Shown one piece after another: positions 11,901 to 23,100 of a stretch of 64,000 nt of DNA. Position numbers and translations under genes: made by a program. Under the pieces are notes generated by a model, which ran no database searches, was not told the DNA's origin, and saw nothing but the letters and a program-made list of their open reading frames with translations. The first letter of the stretch is position 1. Each line of letters begins with the position of its first letter. The stretch is from Actinia tenebrosa (taxonomy: Eukaryota > Cnidaria > Anthozoa > Actiniaria > Actiniidae). The stretch spans positions 83,831-147,830 of the forward strand of contig NW_022258126.1 in NCBI RefSeq assembly GCF_009602425.1. Direction: 5' to 3'.

Positions 11901-14754
11901 ATTTGATGTCGCCTTTCTTCAAATCAAGCAACAGTTGTCCCTTGTGCCAAAACTGGAGGTAAATAAAAGCTCTAAATAAATCGTCCTTGTTTTACAAGGG
12001 TACCACCTAATAGTTCAATGTGACTTAAAACCTGTAGCCATTCCATGATTGAACTGGAATTGCGGAGGGAGAAAAACCAGACAACCTGGAGAAAAAATCT
12101 CAAAGAATATGAGAAAACCGACATTAAGAAACTTTTCCTTAATACATACAATGGCGAGGGTTAAAGATTGAATCCCCAACCACTGCACGGCAAAAGATAT
12201 AGAACATAAATTGGCAGGATATAACACCCATGATCTGAGCAATTCTAATATTTTTTATAATAATATTTAGAATTGGTACTGAGAATATTTTGTGTCGTTT
12301 CTCGATAGACTTGGGCATCTGTTTCTGCCGAATCAGGATCAGCTCTCAGCAGTGAACTTCCAAAGTTTAGTTTATCACCTCAAGGATATATTACGCATGT
12401 AAGTGGTATTGCTGTAAGACAAACAAACACACACACACACACTAAGACAAACTGGCTGACAGACACACAGACAGAAACGAAGACAGGCACACAGACAGAC
12501 ACACAGAAATACTGGAAGACAGACAGACAAAGTCAAATCCAAGAAGTTCATCTAAGCGTCACCTGACATGCTTCAATAATCCTTTTCAGATTGGAGATCA
12601 CTTACTTACCCTACCCCAACAATTAGAACCATTCATTACAAAGGAGAACCCCGCCCTGGAGGCTGCCATGAAGACTGGTAAACTCCCCTTCCCTGATGAA
12701 CAAGGTATGAAAAACAAGTAATTAAAAACTATAAGAATACTGAATCTTATAATGATAATGGTGATGATGATGATGAATATAATGATGAATGGTGATGATG
12801 ATAATGATGATGATGATAGTGATGATGATGAATGGTGATGATGATGATGAGTGGTGATGATAAGATGAATGGTGTTGATGATAATGATGATGATAATGAT
12901 GATGATGATGATGATGATGGTGATGATTATGATGGTGATGATGATGAATGGTGTTGATGATGATGATGATGATAATGATGNNNNNNNNNNNNNNNNNNNN
13001 NNNNNNNNNNNNNNNNNNNNNNNNNNNNNNNNNNNNNNNNNNNNNNNNNNNNNNNNNNNNNNNNNNNNNNNNNNNNNNNNNNNNNNNNNNNNNNNNNNNN
13101 NNNNNNNNNNNNNNNNNNNNNNNNNNNNNNNNNNNNNNNNNNNNNNNNNNNNNNNNNNNNNNNNNNNNNNNNNNNNNNNNNNNNNNNNNNNNNNNNNNNN
13201 NNNNNNNNNNNNNNNNNNNNNNNNNNNNNNNNNNNNNNNNNNNNNNNNNNNNNNNNNNNNNNNNNNNNNNNNNNNNNNNNNNNNNNNNNNNNNNNNNNNN
13301 NNNNNNNNNNNNNNNNNNNNNNNNNNNNNNNNNNNNNNNNNNNNNNNNNNNNNNNNNNNNNNNNNNNNNNNNNNNNNNNNNNNNNNNNNNNNNNNNNNNN
13401 NNNNNNNNNNNNNNNNNNNNNNNNNNNNNNNNNNNNNNNNNNNNNNNNNNNNNNNNNNNNNNNNNNNNNNNNNNNNNNNNNNNNNNNNNNNNNNNNNNNN
13501 NNNNNNNNNNNNNNNNATGATGATGATGAATGGTGGTGATCATGATGGCGATGATTATGATCATGATGATGATGGTAGTGATTATGATGGTGATGACGAT
13601 AATGATGATGAAGATAATAATACATGATCCATTTTTATTACGTATCGTACCACCTTAAGCGTAGAGATTAAAAATCGCTCTTGTTTATTTATTTTTTCTA
13701 CCAGAAGAGAACATCGACCCTGCTTCTCATTGGCTGGGCTCCATAGCTCGCGGAACGATTCATACCTACGTCGAGAACATCTTACGAATTCACGAACTCA
13801 CTCCTTACTCTACGAAACAGTTGCTCGCTGATATAGGTAAGAAAGACTCACATATCTCAAGGTGTTTCTATGATTTAGTACTGTTAGGTGTTTGTTACTG
13901 CAACCATGTTGATGGACAAAACAAAAAATATTCCTCAACTGAAATAAATCTTGTCTTGCAAGATGTGCAGCGTTCCTGTCATACAACATGGTTGACTTAT
14001 GACCCCGTATTACTTGAGTGTTGCAATTCAAATCTCTTGTTATAAGGCAGCAATTGTGAAGCGCTTTTCCTTGGCCTAGTATTACCAGATGATTTACTTA
14101 ACGTCTGTTTTATTTTGTAGAATATTTTTGTAATGTGTTGGAAGCTCTTGAAGTGGAGCCCAGTGACTCACTCAAACATATCATGATGCTTTTGAAGGCC
14201 AGCCCTGAAGAGTAAGTACACGATACACGATACATGATAATGATGATGACGATGATGATGGTGATGATGATGGTGATGATGATGGTGGTAATAGTGATGG
14301 TGATGCATAATGATGTGGTTGATGATGATGATGGTGACGATGATGGTGATAGTGATGATGATGATGATGATGATGGTGATGATGATTATGGTGATGCATG
14401 ATGATGATGATGATGGTCATGGTGGTAATGGTGGTGATGGTGATTATGGTGAAGCATGATGATGATGATGATGGTGGTAATGATGGTGATGGTGATGATG
14501 ATGGTGATTCATGATGATGATTGTGATGCATGATGATGGTGATGCATGAAGATGATTGTGATGCATGATGATGGTGGTGATGATGATGGTAATAATGATG
14601 ATGATAATAATGATGACAACCTATTTAAATGTGCAGCTACAGATTCTTGTGTTAACTCAGATTTGCCCCCTTCAGATTTCACGAAGTCGTGGTAGAAAAC
14701 AATATTGATGACAGAATACAGATGGTCATCGCAGGAACCAGAATGATACACTAA
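2954..14754 (+). CDS. COG7: COG7, conserved oligomeric Golgi complex subunit 7
   Basis: COG7 belongs to lobe B of the COG tether, which captures vesicles recycling glycosylation enzymes within the Golgi. Twenty-three exons keep one frame: 2954-3046, 3745-3789, 4126-4181, 4354-4438, 5104-5193, 5419-5487, 5783-5818, 5962-6082, 6679-6761, 6847-6957, 7670-7828, 8449-8500, 8663-8790, 9057-9131, 9874-9939, 10497-10650, 10812-11015, 11822-11958, 12309-12398, 12590-12704, 13705-13836, 14121-14211, 14676-14754. The 756-aa product (human 770) starts MDFWKFSDQNFDVKEWVNSA, matching human [20 protein letters not shown], and later has ATLVMKLQLFIQEVNNALEE, YNYLQKERPNDF, LAFDVAFLQIKQQLSLV, KLPFPDEQ and HWLGSIARGTIHTY. 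The N-terminal third is helical and coiled-coil-like, as expected. Introns carry large CAT/ATG trinucleotide arrays, SINEs and fold-back elements, and the gap at 12981-13516 lies inside intron 20, so no exon is lost. Confidence 0.96.
3380..3570. repeat. Degenerate GACT/GATT tetranucleotide array
   Basis: Imperfect runs of GACTGACT and GATTGATT in COG7 intron 1. Confidence 0.75.
4660..4916 (-). mobile_element. tRNA-derived SINE (minus orientation)
   Basis: On the minus strand GCGTAACTCAGTTGGTTAGTG resembles a tRNA A box and D arm and is followed by CGCGACCTTCAGAGCTTGAG. Related sequence occurs on the minus strand near 45645-45740. It sits in COG7 intron 4. Exact ends are uncertain. Confidence 0.5.
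7050..7590 (+). mobile_element. SINE head followed by a 64-bp minisatellite
   Basis: A tRNA-like head (7055-7130) leads into about five copies of a 64-bp unit containing GATCAGCCCAGAGGTTGTTT. The unit resembles the 57-bp unit at 1560-1945 but carries about 7 extra bases (TTACACT before GTAGCTGTGCTC). It lies in COG7 intron 10. A single unit with the same text appears at the right edge of the gap at 32018. Confidence 0.65.
7880..8440. repeat. CAT/ATC trinucleotide array with higher-order blocks
   Basis: COG7 intron 11 is mostly CATCATCAC-type sequence organised in longer blocks such as TTGCATCATCACC repeated with variations. It yields spurious His- and Met-rich open frames. No coding value is inferred. 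Confidence 0.9.
10055..10252. mobile_element. Fold-back MITE candidate
   Basis: Left arm GTATTGTGTAGTTCCAAAAA and onward is mirrored by TGGTACTACACAATAC at the right end, and the arms pair for about 47 bp, including the ACAGAGGAATT part. The loop holds a direct repeat with GGAAATTCC. It lies in COG7 intron 15. Confidence 0.6.
10263..10449. mobile_element. Fold-back MITE, copy 1 of a two-copy family
   Basis: Inverted ends share AATGTTTTCCCATT and TGTCATTCCCT, with AAACCTCTT near the left end mirrored by AAGAGGTCT. A second copy lies at 26749-26910 in STXBP intron 28 with the same TAGAGTATAATTTCTTTGTT core. Confidence 0.65.
11136..11308. mobile_element. MITE candidate with TTGGAGTCG ends
   Basis: Terminal inverted repeats TTGGAGTCGGAAGCAG and CTGCTTTCGACTCCAA differ at one position and bracket 173 bp in COG7 intron 17. 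Target duplication is unclear. Confidence 0.55.
11646..11755. repeat. Near-perfect hairpin in COG7 intron 17
   Basis: TCTGTACGGGATAATCTTGA is mirrored by TCAAGATTATCCCGTACAGA within a palindrome of about 110 bp whose outer parts read AACCGAGC and GCTCGGTT. It is probably a MITE or its terminus. Confidence 0.65.
12030..12242 (-). mobile_element. SINE with TTTTCTCC...GGTTTTTCTCCCTCC tail (minus)
   Basis: On the minus strand the sequence contains CTCCAGGTTGTCTGG and TTTTTCTCCCTCCGCAATTC, like the 3' part of a widespread marine-invertebrate SINE class. A plus-strand relative is at 35838-35930. It lies in COG7 intron 18. Confidence 0.5.
12740..13620. repeat. ATG/GAT trinucleotide array interrupted by an assembly gap
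   Basis: GATGATGATGGTGATGAT-type sequence flanks the run of Ns at 12981-13516 (536 Ns) in COG7 intron 20. The open frames across the Ns are meaningless. Confidence 0.9.
14225..14625. repeat. GAT/GGT trinucleotide array in COG7 intron 22
   Basis: GATGATGGTGATGATGATGG with recurring GATGCATGATGATG blocks. Confidence 0.9.
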
Positions 14755-14781
14755 CGCACATGCAAGCACTGTGTCAATAAC

Positions 14782-14787
14782 AATAAA
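14782..14787 (+). terminator. Candidate COG7 polyadenylation signal AATAAA
   Basis: AATAAA lies 28 bases after the COG7 stop codon. This would give a very short 3' UTR, which is plausible but unproven. Confidence 0.45.
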
Positions 14788-15240
14788 ATTCCATCAGCAA
14801 CTTCTTAAATACTTAGCTCAGCTGAACGCTAGTAAATGTTTTTTGCGACCGAGATTAAACACGACACAAGAGAACACAAATCAGTATCTAGAAGGGGTAT
14901 TGTAGCCCCAGTATTATATAAACAGAAAATATAAAAACTGATATAGAATACTGAGAAATCAAGACGCAGTCAGATGTTTCCAGGAAGTATTTGAAACCAG
15001 GAAAGCACAGTGGATCGAGTTCTCAAATAATAATTTGTAAGGAAAAATAAAATAACGATGTTGAGGCCTGATTAAGAGGTTGAATGGACAAAAAAAAAAA
15101 ATTGAAAAAAAGTTAAATCAGCATGAAGCGGGATTTGATTTTAAGAGTTTGAATGGAGAAAACAAAATGTTATATCAGCATGAGGCGGGATTTCAAACAA
15201 GTCAACCAACAGAAATTAAAAACAAAAAACAAAAAAAAAA
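14788..15240. other. Intergenic DNA after COG7
   Basis: No gene is seen. A 50-60-bp direct repeat is present: two stretches at about 15108 and 15168 share AATCAGCATGAAGCGGGATTT-like text. A-rich sequence abuts the 5S-like repeat. Confidence 0.5.
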
Positions 15241-15630
15241 CGACTCCACTTTGCCATACCCCCGAGACATCCGCAGAGCTGGGGCGTCGTATGGACTTCG
15301 GACCTGACGGCGATTAAATCCTTCTGCCCTTGGGTGTACGAATTACGCAAGAAAATGTTCTAGTCGAAGCATCAGGGGAGAGACCAGCCGGCCCCCAGAC
15401 CATATCGGCTAATCCCTTGCATCTCTGCCACGCACGGAATCAGTTGAAAATCTCATGTTAAAAAGTCTAGTCTATCCGGTGCATTGTTTTCGCGGATATT
15501 GTTATGCTAATGTTTTGGAACCGTGGTCCAGTGGACAAAACGTGGAAATTCAAAATACTGGGCCCAGCCCGGATTAGGAGGGTTAGTACCTGGATGGGTG
15601 ACCTAAACATTATACCTACTCAAGCTTTTC
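15241..15630 (+). repeat. Dispersed repeat with a 5S rRNA-like internal promoter, copy A
   Basis: The stretch begins CGACTCCACTTTGCCATACC and ends near CTACTCAAGCTTTT. At 15580-15603 it reads GGGTTAGTACCTGGATGGGT, nearly the conserved 5S rRNA internal control region (GGTTAGTACTTGGATGGGTGACC). A fairly close full copy lies inverted at 48965-49377 and a diverged partial copy at 32838-32987. This is not a 5S gene: the 5' half of 5S is absent. Confidence 0.7.
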
Positions 15631-16048
15631 TTTCTTTTTTCTCTTAGTTCAACAAATATTTTTTTTCGAACATCGTACCTCACGAGTTGAGTCAAGTACC
15701 GATTTTTTCAAGCTTGAGTTTTTAAGTATTTTCAATTATTTTGATCATATTTGAGAAAATGGAGTGGCATTTTTCATCTTGGTTTTGATTCTTGAAAAAG
15801 AGTGAAATTTTTGCGAGTTTACTTTTTGATGTAATCTTTGCTTTGAGTTGACCATAGGATGAAACAAAAGCTTTACTTTTAGTCAAAGCGGTATGAAAAC
15901 TTTAAGCTATACCTTAAACCCCATTCAGAAATATGAAGACTAGAAGCATCATTTGAGACACGTACAGGAACGGCCCTTCCACAGTTCTCACTTCATAGTT
16001 CTCTTTCATTCTCGTTCCCGCCGGTTGGCAATAGCGCAGACTCTGGAA

Positions 16049-16867
16049 ACGAGAATGAATGTACCTCAATTTTAGTTTTGTTTCTCTGCATCTTTTATAT
16101 CCATACTGCATTTAATAGATAACTTATAATCTTATTCTGTTGCGAGAACTCTCACCCCCAAAGGATCCACCATTTTGCCGGCTCCCCACTTCCGGTTATA
16201 AAGTTGGCATACTAGTAAAAATAACTCACTCCCGAAACGCATTGGGCGTTTTGTATAAAGGCACCTCTATTTATGGCTTGAATTTTCTTTACAACAAGAG
16301 AAGGCTTTAAATGCGGCAATTAACTTACGCTTTTCGCTTTTTTTTTTTTTTTTTTTTTTTTTTTCATTTTTTTTTTTTTTTTTTTTTTTTTTTGACACAT
16401 ATGCTTATACTTTTTCTCATAACTTAATTTTTCTTTAGTTTGAAAGCATTTTTTAACNACGAGAATGAATGTACCTCAATTTTAGTTTTGTTTCTCTGCA
16501 TCTTTTATATCCATACTGCATTTAATAGATAACTTATAATCTTATTCTGTTGCGAGAACTCTCACCCCCAAAGGATCCACCATTTTGCCGGCTCCCCACT
16601 TCCGGTTATAAAGTTGGCATACTAGTAAAAATAACTCACTCCCGAAACGCATTGGGCGTTTTGTATAAAGGCACCTCTATTTATGGCTTGAATTTTCTTT
16701 ACAACAAGAGAAGGCTTTAAATGCGGCAATTAACTTACGCTTTTCGCTTTTTTTTTTTTTTTTTTTTTTTTTTTCATTTTTTTTTTTTTTTTTTTTTTTT
16801 TTTGACACATATGCTTATACTTTTTCTCATAACTTAATTTTTCTTTAGTTTGAAAGCATTTTTTAAC
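16049..16867. repeat. Perfect ~409-bp tandem duplication around a single N
   Basis: Sequence from 16049 to about 16457 is repeated from 16459 to 16867 with an offset of 410 and no mismatch that I can see, including a broken poly-T run of the same length. The lone N at 16458 is the junction. This looks like a failed overlap join in the assembly rather than biology. Confidence 0.85.
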
Positions 16868-17082
16868 TTGGGTCCGCAGTAATTGGCTAACGCTGTTGCG
16901 AAATTAATCCCTGCCATACTTATAAATGCTAACGTATATTAATTAACTCGTTATGATTTTTAGTATGGCGAAGTTACAATAAATAAAACAATATATAAAA
17001 GATATAAAATATGTATTGTAACTCAAAAAGGTCACCGTAGTGACCTTGTAGGAGGGACACAAGGCCAGGCTACCTAACACAT
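16868..17082. other. Upstream region of STXBP
   Basis: AT-rich 5' flank with no open frame of note. The real promoter probably lies here and in the duplicated block to its left. Confidence 0.4.
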
Positions 17083-17092
17083 CCGCCATTTT
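17083..17092. promoter_or_regulatory. YY1-like site upstream of STXBP start codon
   Basis: CCGCCATTTT, the reverse complement of AAAATGGCGG, lies about 50 bp before the STXBP start codon. Position and sequence resemble the YY1 elements of the EXOSC2/COG7 promoter. Functional role is inferred. Confidence 0.4.
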
Positions 17093-17143
17093 GATTCCAA
17101 TGTGTTTTTTCCTGGTTCGATTGACGTTTTTTATCTTCAGAAA

Positions 17144-20100
17144 ATGTCTCTAAAAAACGTAGTAGGAAGCCGTAAGTATTAAAACAGATACATTTGGCAT
17201 TATTTGTAATCTTATGGCTTATATTTTTTAATGTTCGTCTTTTTTTTCAGGCATTTTGAATAAATTGTTGAAACCGCTCCACAATCCAGGCGAATGGAGG
17301 GTTCGTTCTAGGAATTAAATTTTCCTTGTTATTATTTTTTTCTTTCTTTGAGTGTTATTATTTATTCCTTAGCTATAGTTAGCTTTAATATTAGCTGTGT
17401 TATTGATCTACAGGCTCTTATTCTCGATAAACTCAGCACTAGGATGATTTCTGCGTGTATAAAGATGCATGATATTATTGATTCTGGTATCACAAGTAAG
17501 CTCTCTTTCTGTCTTTTATTTTCGTTATTGCTCGCCCAGTCATCATTGATTGTCAAATCAATACTTACTTATGATAGATATGTATATAATATAATATATA
17601 ACATATAACAGATAGATCGCAAATTTAGACTAAACCCAAATGACATAAAGTCACTTATTTTCCCATGGGGGAGTCGAGGTACATGTACGATTCAATAATA
17701 ATAATAAACTTTCTAACAAATACATTGGATATCTTTTTTTAGTCGTAGAAAACCTCCACAAATCAAGAGAACCTCTACCAAAAATAGAAGCAATCTATAT
17801 CCTTACCCCTGAAGAAGAGGTTAGGAAATTAAATGCCTGTTTAACTAGTTAGTCAAGAACATTGCAGCAAGCAAGAGGTCCATAGATTAATCCTCAGTGA
17901 CCTCACACACTTGTTTTAAGGAGCAAGTGTGACTTGATTGATCCTCAATGACCTCACATACTCGTTTTGGGGAGCAAGTGTGGCTTTGTTGGTTAGTGTG
18001 CTGCTTGCTAAGCAAGAGGTCCGTATTTTTAACCTAAGTGTCCTTACACACTTGTTAATATACACATTTGATGTTACAGTCAATCAAAATTATTGTGGAT
18101 GACTTCAAAAGCTTCCCAGTCAAGTACAAGGCAGCCCATATATTTTTCACAGAAGGTACAGCATTTATAATAGCATTCATTTCCTGGGAAATCAGTATCC
18201 CATCATCTGAAAACATAAGTATCATCACCATGATAAAAGTGTCTTGTATTTCTTTATAATTTACAGTTTGTCCTGATCAATTATTGATGGAATTACAGAA
18301 AATAAAGAAGTGTAAGTATCGATAACAACAGCAATAACAACAACAGCAGCAGCAACAACAGCTGCCACAACGACACCATGAACAGTAATGACAACAACAA
18401 TGAGCAACAGCAGCAACAACAAAAACAACAGTAATAAAACCAGCAGCACTAACTACAGCAACAACATCAACAGCAACGATACATGTAGCAATGACAGCAG
18501 CAGTTAAGCAAAAATAATATTCTAATTCCTTGCTGTGGACAAACATTAATAATTATTGCATGCTGTAACTTCTTTATTTATCTTTTTTTTTTTGGAGTAG
18601 GGATGTGGAGTCTCTCATGATTCAAGTGCCCAACTTGGGGGAGGGCTTTATTTTAAAAATCAAACAGTATTTTTGGTCAAGCTATTTATTACATGTATGC
18701 TTCCTTATCTTTTGATACTCGTAGATATCAGATCACTGAAAGAAATCAACATTGCATTTCTTCCATATGAAGCACAGGTGAATGATGATGATGATAATTT
18801 AATGTTGGTGACAACATGATGGTGGTGATGATGATGATGGTACTGATAATGATAATGATGAGAAATGATGATGATGGTGATGGTGGTACTGATAATGATG
18901 GTGGTGGTGGTGGTGGTGGTGGTGGTGGTGGTGATGATGATGATGGTGATGATAATGATGATGGTGATGATGATAATGATGATGATGGTGGTGGTGATGG
19001 TGATGATGATTGTGGTGATGGTGATGATGGTGGTGGTGATGGTGATGATGGTGGTGGTGATGGTGATGGTGGTGGTGATAATGATGATGGTACCAATGAT
19101 GATGATTATTGTAATGATTGTATTGTATTATTTTATTACATATATTTCATGTGACAGTTGTTGTTTTCTTCAGGCTTATACTCTTGACAGTGCAATAGCA
19201 TTTGAGAAATTCTATAACCCAAGTGTAGAGAATTCAGACAGAATTAAACACATGGAGGTGAGCCTGTCATTCAAAACACTCTCTGTCTGTTATCCTCCTT
19301 GCAGTATTACCAACACTGTTGCTCACTTGTTGTACAAACTCAATGTAATTAAAATTTTTCTCCATAAGAAGATTGTAAGCTCATCTGAGGGGGAGGGGTC
19401 ATCTGGGCGGGGGGGGGGGAGGGGGTTTGAAGGCTTTTTTTGCACCCTTTCCCTAGTTCTGCAAATTGAACTACTGAGAACGTGTTGTAAGGAATCTATT
19501 CATGTATGTAAACTTATTTTGGTAATTTCATTGTGTATTTTTAGAAATTGGCTGAACAGCTTGCTACGTTGTGTGCATGTCTGGGAGAATACCCATCGAT
19601 CAGATTCAGGTGGTAAGTGAATGTGGGATTCCTGTGGTATCAAATATTCTCCCAAAGTGATTCAAAGTGAAAGATTGATTAATGGTAGCACATATATTCT
19701 TCTTCTTCCTCACCAGCGAGTCCCCCAAGCTTACCGAATTTGCTCACATTGTTCAGAATAAACTGGATGCTTATAAAGCTAATGATCCAACAATGGGAGA
19801 GGTAAGGATGCCAGTAACTGTTGTAATGATTCAAGATGAGGGTGTTTTAGCCTGCGTAACAGCAGCAAATAAAGTGGATGATATAGCAGGCATCCCAGAC
19901 CTCCTATATATCCTATATTTCCTATAATTTGTATAGGATCCTATAAAGAGCCTATATTTACAGAAAACCTCCTATATTTCCTATAAATAGGATGACTGCT
20001 GATTGATACATTTATATTTTACACTGTTTAGCATATTTGGTGAAGGAAATAAAATGGCCCCCCTGGTTCTGTTTTTTTTATGGCTTTTTAGTTCTGCAAA

Positions 20101-23100
20101 TCATTGCCTGTGCACCCTCCCGATTCCTGGTTACGCCTCCGAAAAGCTATCTTAACTCCTATAAAGTGCATATATTTTTGGGAAAAAATCCTATATTTTC
20201 CTATATTTAGAACTTGCACAGCCTATATTTCCTATAAAATCTGTCTAAAAAGTGGCCGGGATGCCTGATATACTGTAGGTTTTTCAAAAATTCAAAAATT
20301 TGAAAGTCTCCTATAACACTAGGTTTTCTTTTGACAACAAAAGCTTGAATATTATACAATTTATCATACAATTTTATATCACTGATCAGTTTTTCTGTTC
20401 TTTTTTCAGGGCAGTAACCACAAACACAGATCCCAGTTGCTTCTTCTTGACAGGTAGAAGCAGGGTTCGTGCTACTCCTTAAACTCCTTGAAACTCCTTG
20501 AATTTAATTCACGTTTTCAAGGGCACTTGAAAAGCTCTTGAATTTTACGATTTTAGCAAAACTGCTTGAAAACTCCTTGAATTTTTGCTTTGATCATTAC
20601 TTGCATGGTTCTGAAAAAGATCGAGTCAGAAAGATTGGAAAATCTGAAAGTCGGCCATGTGCAACCACCGTGTAAAACCTTGGCATAGTTAGCAACATAC
20701 TCCTTGAAAAAAATATTTTTGGGTCCTTGTATACATCTTGAATAGTCCTTGAATTTTAAGTGGTTACCTCAGCATGAACCCTGTAGAGGCCAATCATTCA
20801 AATTTAAGACCCCAGAGATGCAAGGCAAGTGCATTGCTATACCCTCCCTTGATTCAAGACCCTGATACGATAACTTTTATTGTTGCAGAGCTTTTGATCC
20901 AGCATCACCTCTTCTTCACGAGCTGACCTTCCAGGTTTGTAGATGTGGTGTGCTCAATAGAGGTTGTGCACCATCACACGACGGCAGCCATGTTAGATGG
21001 CAGGAATAGTACAATCATTTTGCATAAGAAAGAATTCATTTCCCAAGGGAAGTCATTGTTCTGCCACAGGCAGCCCAAGCTGTATTATGAGCACCAGCAC
21101 GTGATGGTGAAAAACCTCTATACTTAAATAATGATGGCAGCCAATCAATTCAGTGTTTACCAGCGATAAAAAATACATGAATTCTCTACAATTGAATACT
21201 TTTGATCAGGCTTTTTAATTTTCCGTAGAGTACAAACACTACAAACCTGTAATATAAATTGTGCTATTAATGCTTAATTGTGATGTTGCTATGGCTTTTA
21301 TTGTTTGATTAGTGCTATTTAGTACTAACTATTGCAAAATGTTGCACGCTTTTAGTGTTTAAATACTCTAATAATTCTTTTAATCATTCAATTTTAGGCG
21401 ATGGCATATGATCTACTTAGCATTAATAATGATGTTTACAAGTAAGTACATCTCTTGAAATCTGGTTAGATAATAGTAGTACTCAGTTATAGCATTGATG
21501 CCATTTTATAATGCAGGCTAGAAAAGTGATAACTTATTAGCATGAACCTATTACTAACTTTTTTTTAGATTTGTCACCAAATCAGGAGATTCCGACTTCA
21601 AGGAAGCTTTACTTGATGGTAAGGGCAGAAAATTTGTTCTCATTCCTTTTAAAATCTATAATGCTTTGGCTGTTATATCACAATGTGGAGACAGAGCTAC
21701 AGTAGCTTCAAGACTAGGAGAAAGCCCAAAGATCAAATTGGAATTTAAAAGTTGATTTCAACAAGCAACTCTACTTCACATATGATGGCCCATCCAGGGA
21801 TCAAATCCTTGACCACAGCATTTGATGCAATGCATTAGCAGTGCACTCCACCCCTGTGGCTTAGTCCAAATATGAGGGAATCATGTTGTTTGTGGGCAGG
21901 TTAAAAAAATTTCCTGGCTTGAACCACAAAGTAGTGAGACTGTGCTGTGGCAGCAATATTAGTCATGCCATCCATTTATTCTTATTTTGTTTAATATTTT
22001 CAGACACAGATGAGATGTGGAACAAGCTTCGACACCTTCATATTGCTGATGTATCAAAGTAAGAACACAGTCACATTATTTTGATGTCCTTTTAGCTTTA
22101 ATTAAAATGGATCCTGATTTTGAGCAGCATGATTGGATGAAGATAATTTTCTTACTTAAACATTTGTTAAGCAAAAATCGCATTAACACGAGCGTACTGT
22201 AAACAAGAGCACCAGGAACGAAGCATTAACTATAGCTATATAAAAACATAAGCAGAGACATATTTAAGCAAAGACAGGAGAGGAAATCTTTCTGAATATG
22301 AAGCAGGCATTCACAAGGCAGGACAGGGAAGATCCTGTATAATATGTATAACCATGTTAGCGATGTTGTACAATTCAGTGGTTGCTGGGAGAGAATTAAT
22401 TTTTGTTTCTTTGCAGGAAAATATCTGACGAAATCAAAGAATTTGCTTCAGAAAAAAGGATGTCTACAAAAGAAAAGGTACATAAACCTTGGAGCAAGAT
22501 GAGGAATCATGTCATATCGTACTCTTTTCAATATTCTGCAAACTCGGCAGTTACTATAGCTGAGTGTGCTAAAATGTGTTTTTTCACTGCTGTCCTGCTG
22601 TCAATCAAAAATAATCAGTTGGTACCTTTTATATTCTTGACTGGCAGCAGTAATAAACCACCTTATATATATTCTGTCTATTCATTTTTCAGCAGAGCAC
22701 ACTAAAAGACCTACAAGTGATGCTCAAGAAAATGCCTCAGTACCAACAGGAACTGAGCAAGGTAATGGTGTGAGAATAATACCTGGAGTTTGGAAGCTGT
22801 TTGAGATACCTCTTATAAAATCTACATGTACACCTATGTCAAAACATAGTTAGGAAATTCCTGTTGGAAGATTAAATTATTGAGTGTGTTACAGCGAAAG
22901 TAAGGGAACTTTGATTGTAATTGAACCCAAAGCCTTCTGTAATTCTAGTCAAATGCTCTACCACTGAGCTACAGAAGACTCTTGGTGAGCTAATTGCTAT
23001 TCTTATAATTATTCTTTTTTGTCGATCCTTCAGTATATTCTTCACTTCCATCTGGCTGAAGACTGCATGAAGCATTACAAAGAGACAGCTGACAAGTTGT

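Noticed and set aside
12722-13627. Open frames of 190-280 aa on both strands
   Set aside because: They run through 536 Ns and ATG/CAT repeats in COG7 intron 20, so they are meaningless.
15580-15603. Possible 5S rRNA gene
   Set aside because: Only the internal control region and a little flanking sequence match 5S; the 5' half and the closing stem are missing.
18746-19620. Gly/Asp-, Met/Val- and Pro/Ser-rich open frames
   Set aside because: They translate a GAT/GGT array in STXBP intron 7; only 19174-19257 and 19545-19612 are true exons.
22895-22990. Possible functional tRNA gene on the minus strand
   Set aside because: Good A and B boxes, but the acceptor stem does not pair and the anticodon arm is poor; treated as SINE-derived.
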